Below, piece after piece: positions 45,798-57,549 of a stretch of 64,000 nt of DNA. Numbering within the stretch: position 1 is the stretch's first letter; every line of letters starts with the position of its first letter. This DNA is from Allodiplogaster sudhausi (lineage: Eukaryota > Nematoda > Chromadorea > Rhabditida > Diplogasteridae). The translations under genes and the position numbers were made by a program. The notes under the pieces were generated by a model. That model worked only from the letters and a program-made list of their open reading frames with translations, was not told where the DNA came from and made no database searches. Location of the stretch: NCBI GenBank assembly GCA_945643635.1, contig CALZFC010000040.1, positions 3,149,001 to 3,213,000 on the forward strand, written 5' to 3'.

Positions 45798-47483
45798 TTC
45801 TGCTGTTATAAGCCAAGCCAAGGTACCTGAAGCACAGTAAGCGGCCGCCCACGCCACGCGGCAAGTGTTCTAACATGTTTGCTAGCTAGCCTTCATTCAC
45901 TGGGCAGCAAATGGGAGGGTAGAAGTCACAATGTTTGGAAGGGCTGCCGTTGCGGAGAGAATTGTAATGGAGGGCTTCTCGGGTATGCGGACTGCTTCCA
46001 TTCTTCCTTGTTGTTCATGGAAGAGACATATTCGATTCATCCTTTTTTCCCTTTCCCTGTACATTCTACATACTTCTCTCTCTTTCTCACGGAGTTTGCA
46101 CGAAGCATAGCAAATGCACTCACGCGAATAGAAGAATCCCATCATGGCAGCGACCAATGATGAATCTTCTTTCAGGAATTAAACAACGAAACTGAAAGAT
46201 CACGGTGTAACTAGAGTAAAAACCACTTTAACGGTATCCATTTCTTCCTTTTTCTTCATTCATTATAAGTAGCTGCCCATTTGTTCATTCCTTCTCTCAA
46301 CCTCGATTTTTATATCCTTGCGCTTATTTTAGCTTAATCGCTATAGGGATAATTTCATTCACATCCAAGAGTCCTTGATATATTCTGCATGCACATACAT
46401 ATTTGTTTGTCTATTGCAATAAAAGGCCCTGGGAAACGAAATTCCTTCCCGTTGCCAACTTTCCATAGGACGGGCATGAGAAAAATATGATCACGCCTTT
46501 CCGACTAGGCACGATAATCAACTCCCAGTAGTCAGTATTTCTAAAGTTAACTGTGAGACCACCGTGAAAGTGAGAAAATGAGACATGGGCCTGCTGATTA
46601 TGCGATATTAAGTTTATTGGAACAGAAATGGATCAAATTTTGTTAAGTGGATGAAGTGGCAGATACTTTAATATCTGAGAAGGTTGATATATTGAAGCCG
46701 ATATCTATTTGCAGCTTGTTTCTTCTGAATATGTGAAGACATTGGTTCTGGAATGAAGGAACGAGGGCAACGAGGGTCTAGTGAGAGTTCGAGAGGGATT
46801 GGTGCGAGAAGGGGTGGTAGAGGGTGGGCCTGGGGGGCGGAGCAACATCGAAAGGGCAAAAGTACCGCTCGTTTCTCACGGAAGACCTTCTATTCTTGCC
46901 ATGTCTTAACCGCGAAACGGCCACTCGCAGAGCCACACCAACATCGTCCGTGCCAAATCTCCCCTGGGAAACCACGCACGCAGATTGAGGTCGAGCACAT
47001 TCCAAGACAGTGAGAGAGCATGCAAGGGAGAGAGGGGCAGGGTAGCAGAGGCATCAGAGAGCATGCGAGAGAGGGAGAATGGTCAGAGTGCGAGAGAAGA
47101 CTCGAGTCGAGATGGATGAGCACAGAAAATGAGTAAGGATTCCAAATGATGAACGGCGGGGAAGAAGCGAAAGAATCGGGAGGAGAATGAGAGAGCTTGG
47201 AATACGAGAGAGTTTGAAAGAAAGAGAAGAAGCGAGTGGAAAGTAGGAGATTAGTGCAAAAAATTCAGTCATGAAGGTAAGGATGCACAATCTGAGTGGG
47301 CGAGTTCGAGGATCAATTCGTTCATGGTGAACAAGACGAACATTATGATCATCCGAAGGATGTTTATACGGAACCATTCTTAGTCAATCTACTATCTCTG
47401 TCTCTCTATCTCTCTATTTCCCTCGCTCTCTCTCTCTATTGCCTTCGCTCTCTCTATCGCTCTACTTCTCCCTCATCGTATCT

Positions 47484-47530
<47 letters not shown>

Positions 47531-48171
47531 CTCATATGCCTAATCCTGTAGATGCAAGATCGTTAAGAGCGGGAGCAGCACAGAGGATATCAGATGAAAA
47601 AAGGCCTGCGAGAAGGAGATGCTCATGACAAATTCACCAGCCGCGGCGGAGGAAGTGACGAAGGAAGCGAATGTGACATCGAAACATAATGGAATCTTCA
47701 TCACACTCGATCTTCTAGGGAAGAGAGGAAGGGCCAAAGAGGAAATGATAGGAGAAAAGAGGAGTAGTCACGATGATACTCAAGACCATTCACTTGCAGA
47801 GTTCCTGCCTGATGTCGGAGGAGATAAAGAGAAAGAGGTCAGGAAGAAAGGCACTTCAAGTGGAACGACATGCGTGTCGAAAATGATGGCAGAGGAGAAA
47901 GGAAGGCAGAAAACACGAAATAGTAAAGAGAGAACAGAAACTGTCGCGAATGGAGAGGCATAGAAATACGGTAGTAGAATTAAAAAATACGTGGTTTTTT
48001 TGACATGGAGAATGTCATCTAAGTATGCATAACTGTTCATTGCCCTGTTTGCCTTTCTCAACTCGATCGAGAGAATAAGAGAAAGAGAAAGCAAAAGAGA
48101 AAGAGAGCGAAAAAAGGAAGAGAAAGAGAAAGAGACAGAAATGAAAGCTTAGAGCTAGAGAGGGAATAGAC

Positions 48172-48208
<37 letters not shown>

Positions 48209-49840
48209 CGATGATCGTGCATTGAGAAGGGTTGTTGGCTGTCGAGTGTCCCTCGGGAGCGGCCGGAGCCGTTTCGCGCTCAGAAAAGATGCGTAGACCA
48301 GAAGAGGAAGAAGCAGACAGTCAATTGGACTCATCTTCATTGCAAGCAACGGCAGTGACATGGCAGAGAATGCCTTGGGGGAGCTGTTCTCGTATCTCTT
48401 TCGCGGAATCAAACGATGCCTTTCTAGAGCATTGTCGTGTGAAAATGGAAGCGCACTCCAGGAGTAGATGAGACTACATACTAAAGTTAGTCAAATTCTG
48501 CCTGGTAAGAACAAGAAGGCAGTCAAAATTGTCCAGGAGTGGCAAAGGGAGAGGCTATTTTCAAAATGAGGATAGAAAGTTGTAATGATGGTGCTTTTCC
48601 CGTGTGTACCGTCGTCCTTTTGATTGCGAGAGGAAACCTTCCATTGTGTCTCCCATGCAACAACCAAAGTCGACTTCCACACGCCCATGGCTATTTCCTC
48701 GGCCACTTTTGGAGTGTCATGGGTGTGAGCGGAGAGCCACAGCGGGGGCTTCTCCTCCCGGGGAAGGGAGAGGATATGGAGAATTGCCAGCGCGACTCTC
48801 AACTCAGGAAAGGAGGACGGCGCCGTCTGCCTCGGCTATGAGTAGACAACTCCCAGGAGGGACATTGTGAGGGAGGGAAGAGAGCGAGCAAGTGAGGATG
48901 AGCCCAGAGTAAGGAAGAAGATCTTACGTTCTCGTTTATCTTCAAAGCCAGAAGGTAACTGGTTGAATAGGTATAATGAAATTGAAGAATCAAGAACGCC
49001 TGTTATTGAAGACGCCTTTTCGAAGAGCTCACAAGAAGGAAAATGAAGTAAAGAATGGTCTCTCCAGAGAGTTTTGTCAGTGGTCGACCTCTTGCTTGAG
49101 TTGTTCATTAGCAACAGTTTGCGTTGTCTTTAGCAACCAGATTCAGTCATTGTCATCTTGGAAGGAAGGGGTGGACAAGATGAGAAGTCGACCCTCACTC
49201 TCTTCACTTATGTACTTCAACATCAACTAAGAGAGTTGTCCCACCGGAAGTGACAGCAAGAGGGAATTTATTCTCCATGTTAGTAACAAAAACTCTAATG
49301 AACCCTGAAGTCGGGTAAGTAAATTACTAAAATAAAAAAGCGGCAAAGTGCATTGCAGAATCGGAATATTCGAGGTGGAAAACGTGGTCTTCTCGGCAGA
49401 GAGAAGCAGAGAGAAGGCGTCAGGCAGTGCCCTTGCCCTTTCTTCTGCGCCGTCAACTTTTCTTTTCCTTCCTCTCTGTCTATTCTGCAACCCTTGCATT
49501 TCCAAGTGACAGGTGAAGTCACGCCGTGGGACCCTTGGCCGCCTAATTTATTCCATTTACTTTAGTAGAGAGATTTGTAGCCTTTTAAAGTTGTCTGAAG
49601 ATATAGCGCTTTGGAATAAGTTCACTCAATTAAGGAAGTAGTCTGGAAGGTAGTAATTGAAATATTTTGAGCATAAATAATTTCTCTAAATAAATTCGCG
49701 ACGATTGCGTAAATTGCACTTCTGCTAAACAGCTCCGTGTCTTGAAAACTGCTCCCATTGAACAAAGATTGAAATCTAGAATATCTTAGGAACAGGGAAT
49801 CTTTTCAAATTTCCATTCTTTGAGCTCAGCTGAGTTTGAG
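45798..49840. other. Gene-poor spacer
   Basis: AT-rich and GA-rich sequence with CT/GA microsatellites at 47400-47527 and 48173-48207. GC-richer patches at 46780-46990 and 48590-48850 have open frames on both strands, but I recognise no domain in them. The plus-strand frame 47619-47963 (Lys/Glu-rich) is compositionally GA-driven. Confidence 0.4.
47488..47527 (+). repeat. (CT)n microsatellite
   Basis: Pure CT run of about 40 bp. Confidence 0.95.
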
Positions 49841-52704
49841 ATGTTTCGGCATTCGGCAACGCTACTCAGTTCATGCGGGCGTCTCTCGAGGAATTCACGA
49901 GTTGCACAGGTTGGAACTCATGTTCGAATTGGTATCTGTGTTTCTCTTTCTCGGATTGCATCGCTTCGAGTTCTCGATCCTCCTGATTTAAAAGTTGCTT
50001 TTCCCATCATTTGTATGTTGCTTATGACATTCTGATTTAGTGTAGCATGTTGAATGATTCAGAAACGGCAGCTCAACCTACACGAGTACCAAAGTAAGCA
50101 GATTCTCGAGCGAAATGGCTGTAGCGTCCAGAAGTTCGTGGTTGCCAAATCGGTTGGAGAGGCCGAGGAATTGCTCGGGATATTCAGTCAGTTCTTATAT
50201 TTTGGACTTCATTTTTGTTCTCTGCTTTTTGAAATTATACAGGACTTGAAAATGCGTACTATTCAGTTACTATTCTAGTAAATTTGCAATAGTAAATTTA
50301 AAAAAAAATTTTTCTCCAAATTCACTCCTGGGGGGTTTATGAGTACGAGAAACACGAATATAACAACCATTTTTCATAATTCTGTCGAAAAAAGTTATGA
50401 CCATTTGTCATACAAAAAATTTTTTCACTCCAAACTGCTTATAAATCACGACAGTGGGGCTTCTTGACGCATTGAATGTGAAAATTTTTTTACTGGAGCG
50501 GAAGTAACTGAATAGTACCGAAAAATTTTCTATGGTATACTTTTTCTCTATTCTTTCATGTTTCATAAAATTTAAAATTTAAATGTTTATTGTTCGCAGA
50601 ACCGTACGAGTACGTAGTGAAGGCGCAAGTGTTGGCGGGTGGACGAGGCAAGGGCCACTTTTTGGATGGGCCGAGCGGACTCTCCGGAGTCCACATCAGC
50701 TACAAGTTGGACATCGTATTTTGATGATTCGAAGACACATTTTACGTTTCTCGCTTATGCCTGGAACTCCTTGAGGGACGCGGATGCTCTGAGAGCCGTG
50801 GAAGGGATGCTCGGCCGCCGGTTGGTGACTAAGCAGACTGCTGCTGAAGGAGTCCTCGTAGACAAGGTTAATCATTCATGTCCTAATTCTAACTTACATT
50901 TCTGCATTTAGACATGAAAATTATCTTAATAGGTAATGATTGCGGAAGGTGTAAAGATCGCGCGAGAGTGCTCTTCTGTCGCGAATCCAATGGCGCTGTC
51001 ATTGTCAGCGAATTCAACGCTTTGTCTTGAGATCCATTGCTATTACATGAACGCAGTGAATGAAAGTACTTGAACGGTAATGTTACCCTGATGTGAAGGT
51101 TGCGAGTCCTGCCGGTGGAATGGACATCGAGCAAGTTGCTGAGAAGACCCCAGAGCTCATCTTTAAGGTTTCACTTCTAACCCCTCTTATTTCTCGGCCA
51201 GAAATATGGAGTTTTAACCGTTTGCTTTAGAAAGATTGTTGAAAACAAAAAGGTGATCTGCGGAAAAAAATTTTAAGGCATTTTTTCAGGAGCCAGAGAG
51301 CATATCTGAGGGATTGTCAGAAGAGCAAGCTCGACGCGTAGCTAGGAATCTCCAGTTCAGCGGCGATCTCATTGACAAGGTTTATCTGCAACATTGAATA
51401 TTCGGTTTCATTTTCCTTATAGTTTTCCGGTAGGCTCGTGCCATTGCGGTAGTGAGCGAGTATTCAATCCTAGTCAAGGCAAGGGAATTCAATCCTTTGA
51501 AGGCAGCGGCTGAGATCCGCCGTTTGTATGAGCTTTTCCTTGCTGTCGACGCGACGCAAATCGAGATAAATCCTCTCGTGGAAACGGCTGATCGACGGGG
51601 TTTCACTTTTTACTACTTGAAAATTCTTTCCTAGAATTTTACGATTTGGGTGAGAATAGCCGAGGAATGTAACACGTGGGAAGATTTGTTATTCACTTCT
51701 AAGAATAAGTTGTTCAGTGTTTTGTGTGGACGCGAAGATGAATTTTGATGACAGCGCATCCTTCCGCCAACAGGAAATCTTTGCGATGGAAGACTATTCT
51801 GAGCAGGCAACCAATACTTTCATTTGTGCCTGATCGATTCTGGAATCTGCTTTTGTTACTCTATTGAATTGTTGAAGGATCCCCGCGAGGTGGCAGCTCA
51901 CAAGCACAATCTGAACTACATTGGAATGGAAGGAAACATTGCTTGTCTTGGTTATTCTTCCCTTGCGACGGCCAACGGCGATAGAGAAAGAAGCTTGCAG
52001 TGAACGGAGCCGGCCTTGCGATGGCGACAATGGACGTGATCAAGCTGTCAGGGGGAGAGCCAGCCAACTTTCTCGACGTGGGTGGATCGGTCACTACTGA
52101 ACAAGTCAAACACGCTTTCGATATCATCACTTCCGACCCCAAGGTTAGTCTTTCTCGTAATCTCCTATTTGGGTGCAGCAGGTTCCTCTGGCTTATGTTT
52201 TAACATAATCCAATCTGACAGAGTAATCGTCATTCGGTGTAAATGACTGCAGGTTCGATGTGTCCTTGTGAATATCTTCGGCGGAATCGTCAACTGCGCC
52301 ACCATTGCACAAGGAATCATTGCCGCGTGTGCTGAAGAAGCCGTCCGTGTTCCGGTTGTAGTCCGACTCGAGGGTACGGTACCACGCTTGGATACTGTAA
52401 AACACCCTTTAAAGATCTTTTCGGCAATTTGAACCGGCATTTTTTTCTGTCGGAATTAGTGAACTTTGCATTAGTTAACTTTACCCTTTAGTCGTTAGCA
52501 CATTAAATCAGATGACATTGCTTATTTATAGATCTTAGTTCGTGATGACGTTAGTTGTGTTAGTGCACTTAATAGTAATTTATATGTTTGTCAGGCACGA
52601 ATGTGAAGGAAGGGCTGCAGCTGCTGGAAGAGAGCAACCTCCAGTTCACAATCGGAAACGAACTGGACGACGCTGTCCAAAAAGCGGTTAAACTTTGCTG
52701 CTAG
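49841..52704 (+). CDS. sucg-1: Succinyl-CoA ligase (GDP-forming-type) beta subunit, frame break in exon 5
   Basis: Thirteen exons: 49841-49909, 50063-50186, 50600-50705, 50776-50866, 50933-51003, 51099-51167, 51290-51379, 51503-51599, 51718-51806, 51878-51950, 52001-52143, 52253-52373 and 52595-52704 (TAG), about 420 residues, normal for the family. It starts with a mitochondrial presequence ([20 protein letters not shown]). ATP-grasp landmarks follow: [99 protein letters not shown] and [12 protein letters not shown]. The CoA-ligase part is [37 protein letters not shown] and VPVVVRLEG. The enzyme makes GTP/ATP and succinate from succinyl-CoA in the mitochondrial matrix TCA cycle, paired with an alpha subunit. 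Exon 5 is 71 nt and changes frame internally. The intron after 51806 has a GC donor. Intron 2 contains a MITE. Confidence 0.85.
50259..50515. mobile_element. Short TA-flanked MITE in intron 2 of the succinyl-CoA ligase gene
   Basis: Ends CTATTCAGTTACT...AGTAACTGAATAG with TA on each side (50257-50258 and 50516-50517), 257 bp, AT-rich body, no open frame. Ends and TA duplication fit a Tc1/mariner-derived MITE. The sequence differs from the foldback element at 5.8 kb. Confidence 0.8.
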
Positions 52705-54120
52705 ATCGCTGTATTGATAGCGTTTTCGAACGGATCGTGATAATAATGTTAAAAAATCTTTCCAGATTAGTTTATTATTTGTTTATGATAACGTTTCAAA
52801 GGTTCTCTTGCCTATTTTGGTTTTTTTTGTTTAATAGAATTTCATGTGTTCAAAAACTTACTGGAAGGCATAGGCTCCTAATACACAAAATTGACAGGTT
52901 TTGTGGCTCTAGCTTTGGCGTGGTAGGGTTTGGTCTTCTTAAACGGAAGTGGAAGACTTTGGCCTTCGATATCCTTCCTGCTCGGCTCAGACCCTGTAAA
53001 CCACCTAGATTTACGTTATATCCTTAGCATCAGTTCGTTAGTTTGCCCTCGCAGATTGTTGGATGCTCAAGTTGTTATTGTTATTCACTTTGTGTGGTTG
53101 AGTTCGAAAATTTTGATGAAGGTTGCTCGAATACCACATGAAGGCTATGGGAGTATTGCACTAAGCCAAGGAATTGCGGAGAAATTGGTACATTTCGGAA
53201 ACGGTTGAAGACAACGGAAATCTGCCGAGAACTGGGCTAAGCGAAATGAGATTTGCAGCAAGGAGATTTGTGAAGACATGAGAAGTGTTGGCTGCGATGG
53301 ACTGGAGTCTCAGAAGGGGTTGAGGAAGTGAAGAGAGTGAAGGTCAAAGACAAAGGGTGTTAGAGAGAGGCCGAGGCTGCGAGAGTGCATGATCCTTTGG
53401 CTGCGCATGCCTAAGGGGCCTTGCAGGGTTCCTCCACCTCGACGGCTTCTCCTCCCTCTTCCTCCTCCAGCACATTGATTTTGGCCCTCCCCCCATAGCA
53501 AAAGCCTCTCCGCTCATATGCACAAACCAGCTCGGAGTTCTCTGCATGCCAATAAATATTTAATTTTTTTGCTTTTGATATTTTTAATTTTAAACTTGGC
53601 ATATTGAATTTTTTTATACTAATTCTTGCGCTTTCTTTTCTGTGTCTTTGGAATCGAAATAACTTTTCTGAATGGAATCTGAAAGGTTATAGTTGTGTAT
53701 ATCTTGAAAATGCCTCGGCGCTTGCAACTGAAAAGAGAGGAGATAAGTTATCTTATCCGTGAAGCTTCTTTTTTTAACTTTCACATTAACTTCAACAAAC
53801 CGGTCAACTAGAATATCTCCTGGGTGGGGAAGAAGAAGAAAGTGGAGAATAGAAGGGCATGATCCATGTTTATCGGAGTGTGCTTGCAACCTAAATGACG
53901 TCACTCTTCCCTCCGCCCTCTCACACCTTCTCTGCTTGCCTTCTCTTCCGGTCACCTTCTCTGATCTCCATCCAATCTGCTGACGCTTTTAGTCTCCCCT
54001 CTGATCAAGGCTGACCTATCCCCTAAGCCCATTGAAATCGCCCATCAAATGAATGTCAAGAAACTTATCGGCATGGACAAAAGTTCAGCCTTCTTATGGT
54101 GCAAAGTGCCCATTTGTCTC

Positions 54121-54126
<6 letters not shown>

Positions 54127-54167
<41 letters not shown>
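54127..54167 (+). repeat. (CT)n microsatellite
   Basis: Pure CT run of about 40 bp. Confidence 0.95.
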
Positions 54168-54170
<3 letters not shown>

Positions 54171-54762
54171 CGCTCTCACTCTCTCTCTTTATCAATTTGA
54201 CTTCCCCGTCATTCTTTCCTCTGAGAACTCGTTCAGTTTCCCGTTTAAACAACCAGTTGGTAAAATGTTCAAAGAAATATCTGCATTTGCTGTCACATCT
54301 GAAGATGGTGATCATCTTCTATTCAACTTATGTTAGGAATGGGCGACAAGGAGACAAGTAATGTGCAATCTGCTTTGTGAGAGAAAAGGTGACGAGAAAA
54401 ACGCTGATCGTAAGCTAAAATATATTATTAGCCAAGGAAATTGATAATGCTCTGTTGCACTTCTCAGCTCGTTTGTATTCTTACATTTGCTCGCTCTGCC
54501 ATTATGCTGAAAGGGGAATTCGAAAGAGAGGGCCATACTTTTCGTGCAGTATGCTTATACATGCATGTGGACACATAGCAGCTGCGCAACCGTCAAGTAA
54601 AGGGGATTGGTTCTGCGCTTTGAATTACGAGGGAAATGGAGATTAACAGTTCTCAAATCTTCTTGTTGTTGAGTTTCATAATCTGACCCTTGTACAACAT
54701 CGAAAAAGTGGAAAGACTGTAGTGAGAACGACCGACGAGAGAGCAGAGAGGCAGAGTAGCAG

Positions 54763-54764
<2 letters not shown>

Positions 54765-54814
<50 letters not shown>
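54765..54814 (+). repeat. (GA)n microsatellite
   Basis: Pure GA run of about 50 bp, the longest in the right half of the window. Confidence 0.95.
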
Positions 54815-54817
<3 letters not shown>

Positions 54818-57518
54818 ATTGGAAGAATTGAGGGATGGAAAGAACGATACTGCTCAGCCATGTAGAATGATCTTCTCCACATTGAGAGTCCAAAGGCGAT
54901 GAACTAAATAGCCTCTTACAGAATTCTACTGAATAGCATAATGCGAGATGCAAGAATGAAGAAAGCGACAGAGCACAAACGGGTTGTGCTCAGCAGTCGC
55001 TGAGGTCGTTCTAGGTGTAGACACAAGGAAAATATATTTAAAAAAAAATCTGAGATTGAGAATTAGCTAGAACACATGTACTTACATTATTCTTCTGACA
55101 TTTCTTGTAGGATATTCAAAACTAATTAATTTATTTGGCATCCCAAAAAAAGAGGACTGTTCGAAAGTGGATGCTCTAACGCTGCGTTCCATCTACGAGC
55201 CATCCACTGCACGTCTATTTATCTTTTATGCACACCGAGTCACAGAATATGAGCCTTTGATATTGTACTGAAATGGTTTCGCTGGCAGTGCAGTCGTGGA
55301 TTGCTTTGGTCGTACCATTATGAAGCAGGAAAAGACTTTTCCGTGTATGATAACTGCTCCTCGACTCCCGAGCATTCACTGTATCTTGATATTACGCAAA
55401 TGTAGACATCTACTTACTCCATGACGTGTTGATTGTCGAGCAAACTCTGACGCATGTTCACTGAATTGGGAATTACATACGTACCTAATGCGGCCGGTTT
55501 GACAAGGCACTATTCGAGTATGTCCCTCGTCTAACAATAACATCAATCGGAAATCAACTGAAACGATTGACTGTACATGGAACTGTTACAGTGGCCTCTT
55601 CATTCATCTTGTTCTGCACTGGACACCTTAACTGTGGTTCCTCTTTTATCCACGAGCCCTCTTCACTCACGAGTCGAGCAAATGTTTAGTAGCTTTGACG
55701 GGATCTGTTTAGAGGAAGCGGAGGAAAAGCTGTGCTATAGTAAACAGAAGCCGGTTACCCTCTCTAATTTGGTACATTCTTAACTTAAAACGCGGGAATC
55801 ATCGAGATTTCTAGTTTATTCTCTATGCTTTTCTCTGTTAGTCATTCCTCTTTCTATGAAAACATGATAGAGCCTTTGTTGATCACCTACTTCACGTCTC
55901 TGCTCTATTTTCATTCTCTCACTGTCCGACATCCTCTTTCCACTCGAGTTTTCCTTCCGAAGCATTTTGCTGAACTTGTGAGTCACCTTTTCCCGCATAC
56001 GAATTTATGGTGCTGCTAATATTACAGGCGCTGGTTTCATTTTGACCCGACTGAGCAGAGAATTGCGATCGGTGATTGCGTGGCAACTTTTTCCTGCATT
56101 GTTCGCGGGAAACGTTACAGGGACTCCCCATCCTCATCCCCTCTCGTCACTCCATTCGCGTTCTTCGATTTCTGCTGTCTCTATCCTCCCTTCCTCATGT
56201 TTACAATACTTACCGGTAGTCCACAGAGAGATCATACCCTTGACAACATTTGAACTTATTCATCGTTCTTCTGCACACAAAACTGTCCGTAGCCCTGGTT
56301 TCACTTATTGGAAAGTACAAGTTTCTTGATTATTCAGGAACAGATATTTTTTTAAGATCACGCTCTATCGCTTTAAAACGTCGCATATTTAATCTACTAA
56401 CGTCAGTGCTAATTGAATAAATTGGTTTCTGAAGGGCCCTTATGAAGTAGTAAAAGCGTTAATTTAACATCGGAATCAAATTGATCGCATCAAGTTCCGC
56501 TTCCAAGTCTGTGATGAATCGTTGTAATTAAAAGAAAGCAGACGGAAATGCTGTCTCTTTCCTGCTTGTTGCAGACCAGAAAAGAATAGCAACCATTCAT
56601 TGCGCTTTTCTGGATGATGCGGCTTATTTTCTTCATCTTGAAACATGTGGCAGTTAATCAAGTCTGTCATCTTGAATCATGCACTAGGTCTTGAAAACTA
56701 CGTTTTCCTGTAAATCTGTCTTTGGATGACAGATGGAGTTGATAGAATAATTAAATTCAGAATTTATTACCTTGTTGCTCAAACTCCTCTGCACAACACT
56801 TGCATAAAATGAGAGTGGTTCCTCTCTGATAAGACTGCAACTCTTTTGACATGGAAGAAGGAATCCCTCGACCCGCTCGCTCATTCTCTTATTTCATCTG
56901 ATCGTGGGTCCTTCTGGGTTATCATTAACAGTTCAGATTAAAAAAAGATGTCTTAAGCTGGCACAATCTCGCTAACTTGTTGATTTGTACGCTTTTCTCA
57001 TTTGCAGTTGCTCCATTTCTTTTTGTCTCTCCTTCTCCTATTTTTGTGCTGTAGAAGTAGCAAATTGCTACTCCCGTGTATCACAAAAGCTTTCCTACCT
57101 GTTTGCCCTCTCGATTATCGCCATTTTAAGATTGCGGCTTAGCAGCTGCAATTTGTTGTCTCTGTGCCTAACTCTTCTGTTCATTGTGCACTCTTCAAGG
57201 CAGACTGTCATTCCTCTACAAAGGGCGATGATGATACTGCGACGAGAGAGTACCCAGATCGGAGAGAAGTTCAGAGAGGCAGACGAAATGTTTGAGGAGA
57301 TGTAAGGAATTGTCAAAATAGTAGACGAGCTAGAGTGCCGCATGGCTTGCTTACCCATTGGAATTCCTTCATTCATATTGTGAGAGTGTTCGCGTGGTTG
57401 TTTTATTTGAAGGTGGACGGAGATAGAAACATCATGAGGATGTTGGATATTTGTTTGTAGTTAATAGAAAAGAACCCTGCGTGGGAGACAGTGGCATCAC
57501 TCAAATTTCTTTGAAACT

Positions 57519-57549
<31 letters not shown>

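Noticed and set aside
47619..47963. Plus-strand 114-residue Lys/Glu-rich frame
   Set aside because: Composition follows the GA-rich DNA, there is no homology, and the start is inside low-complexity sequence.
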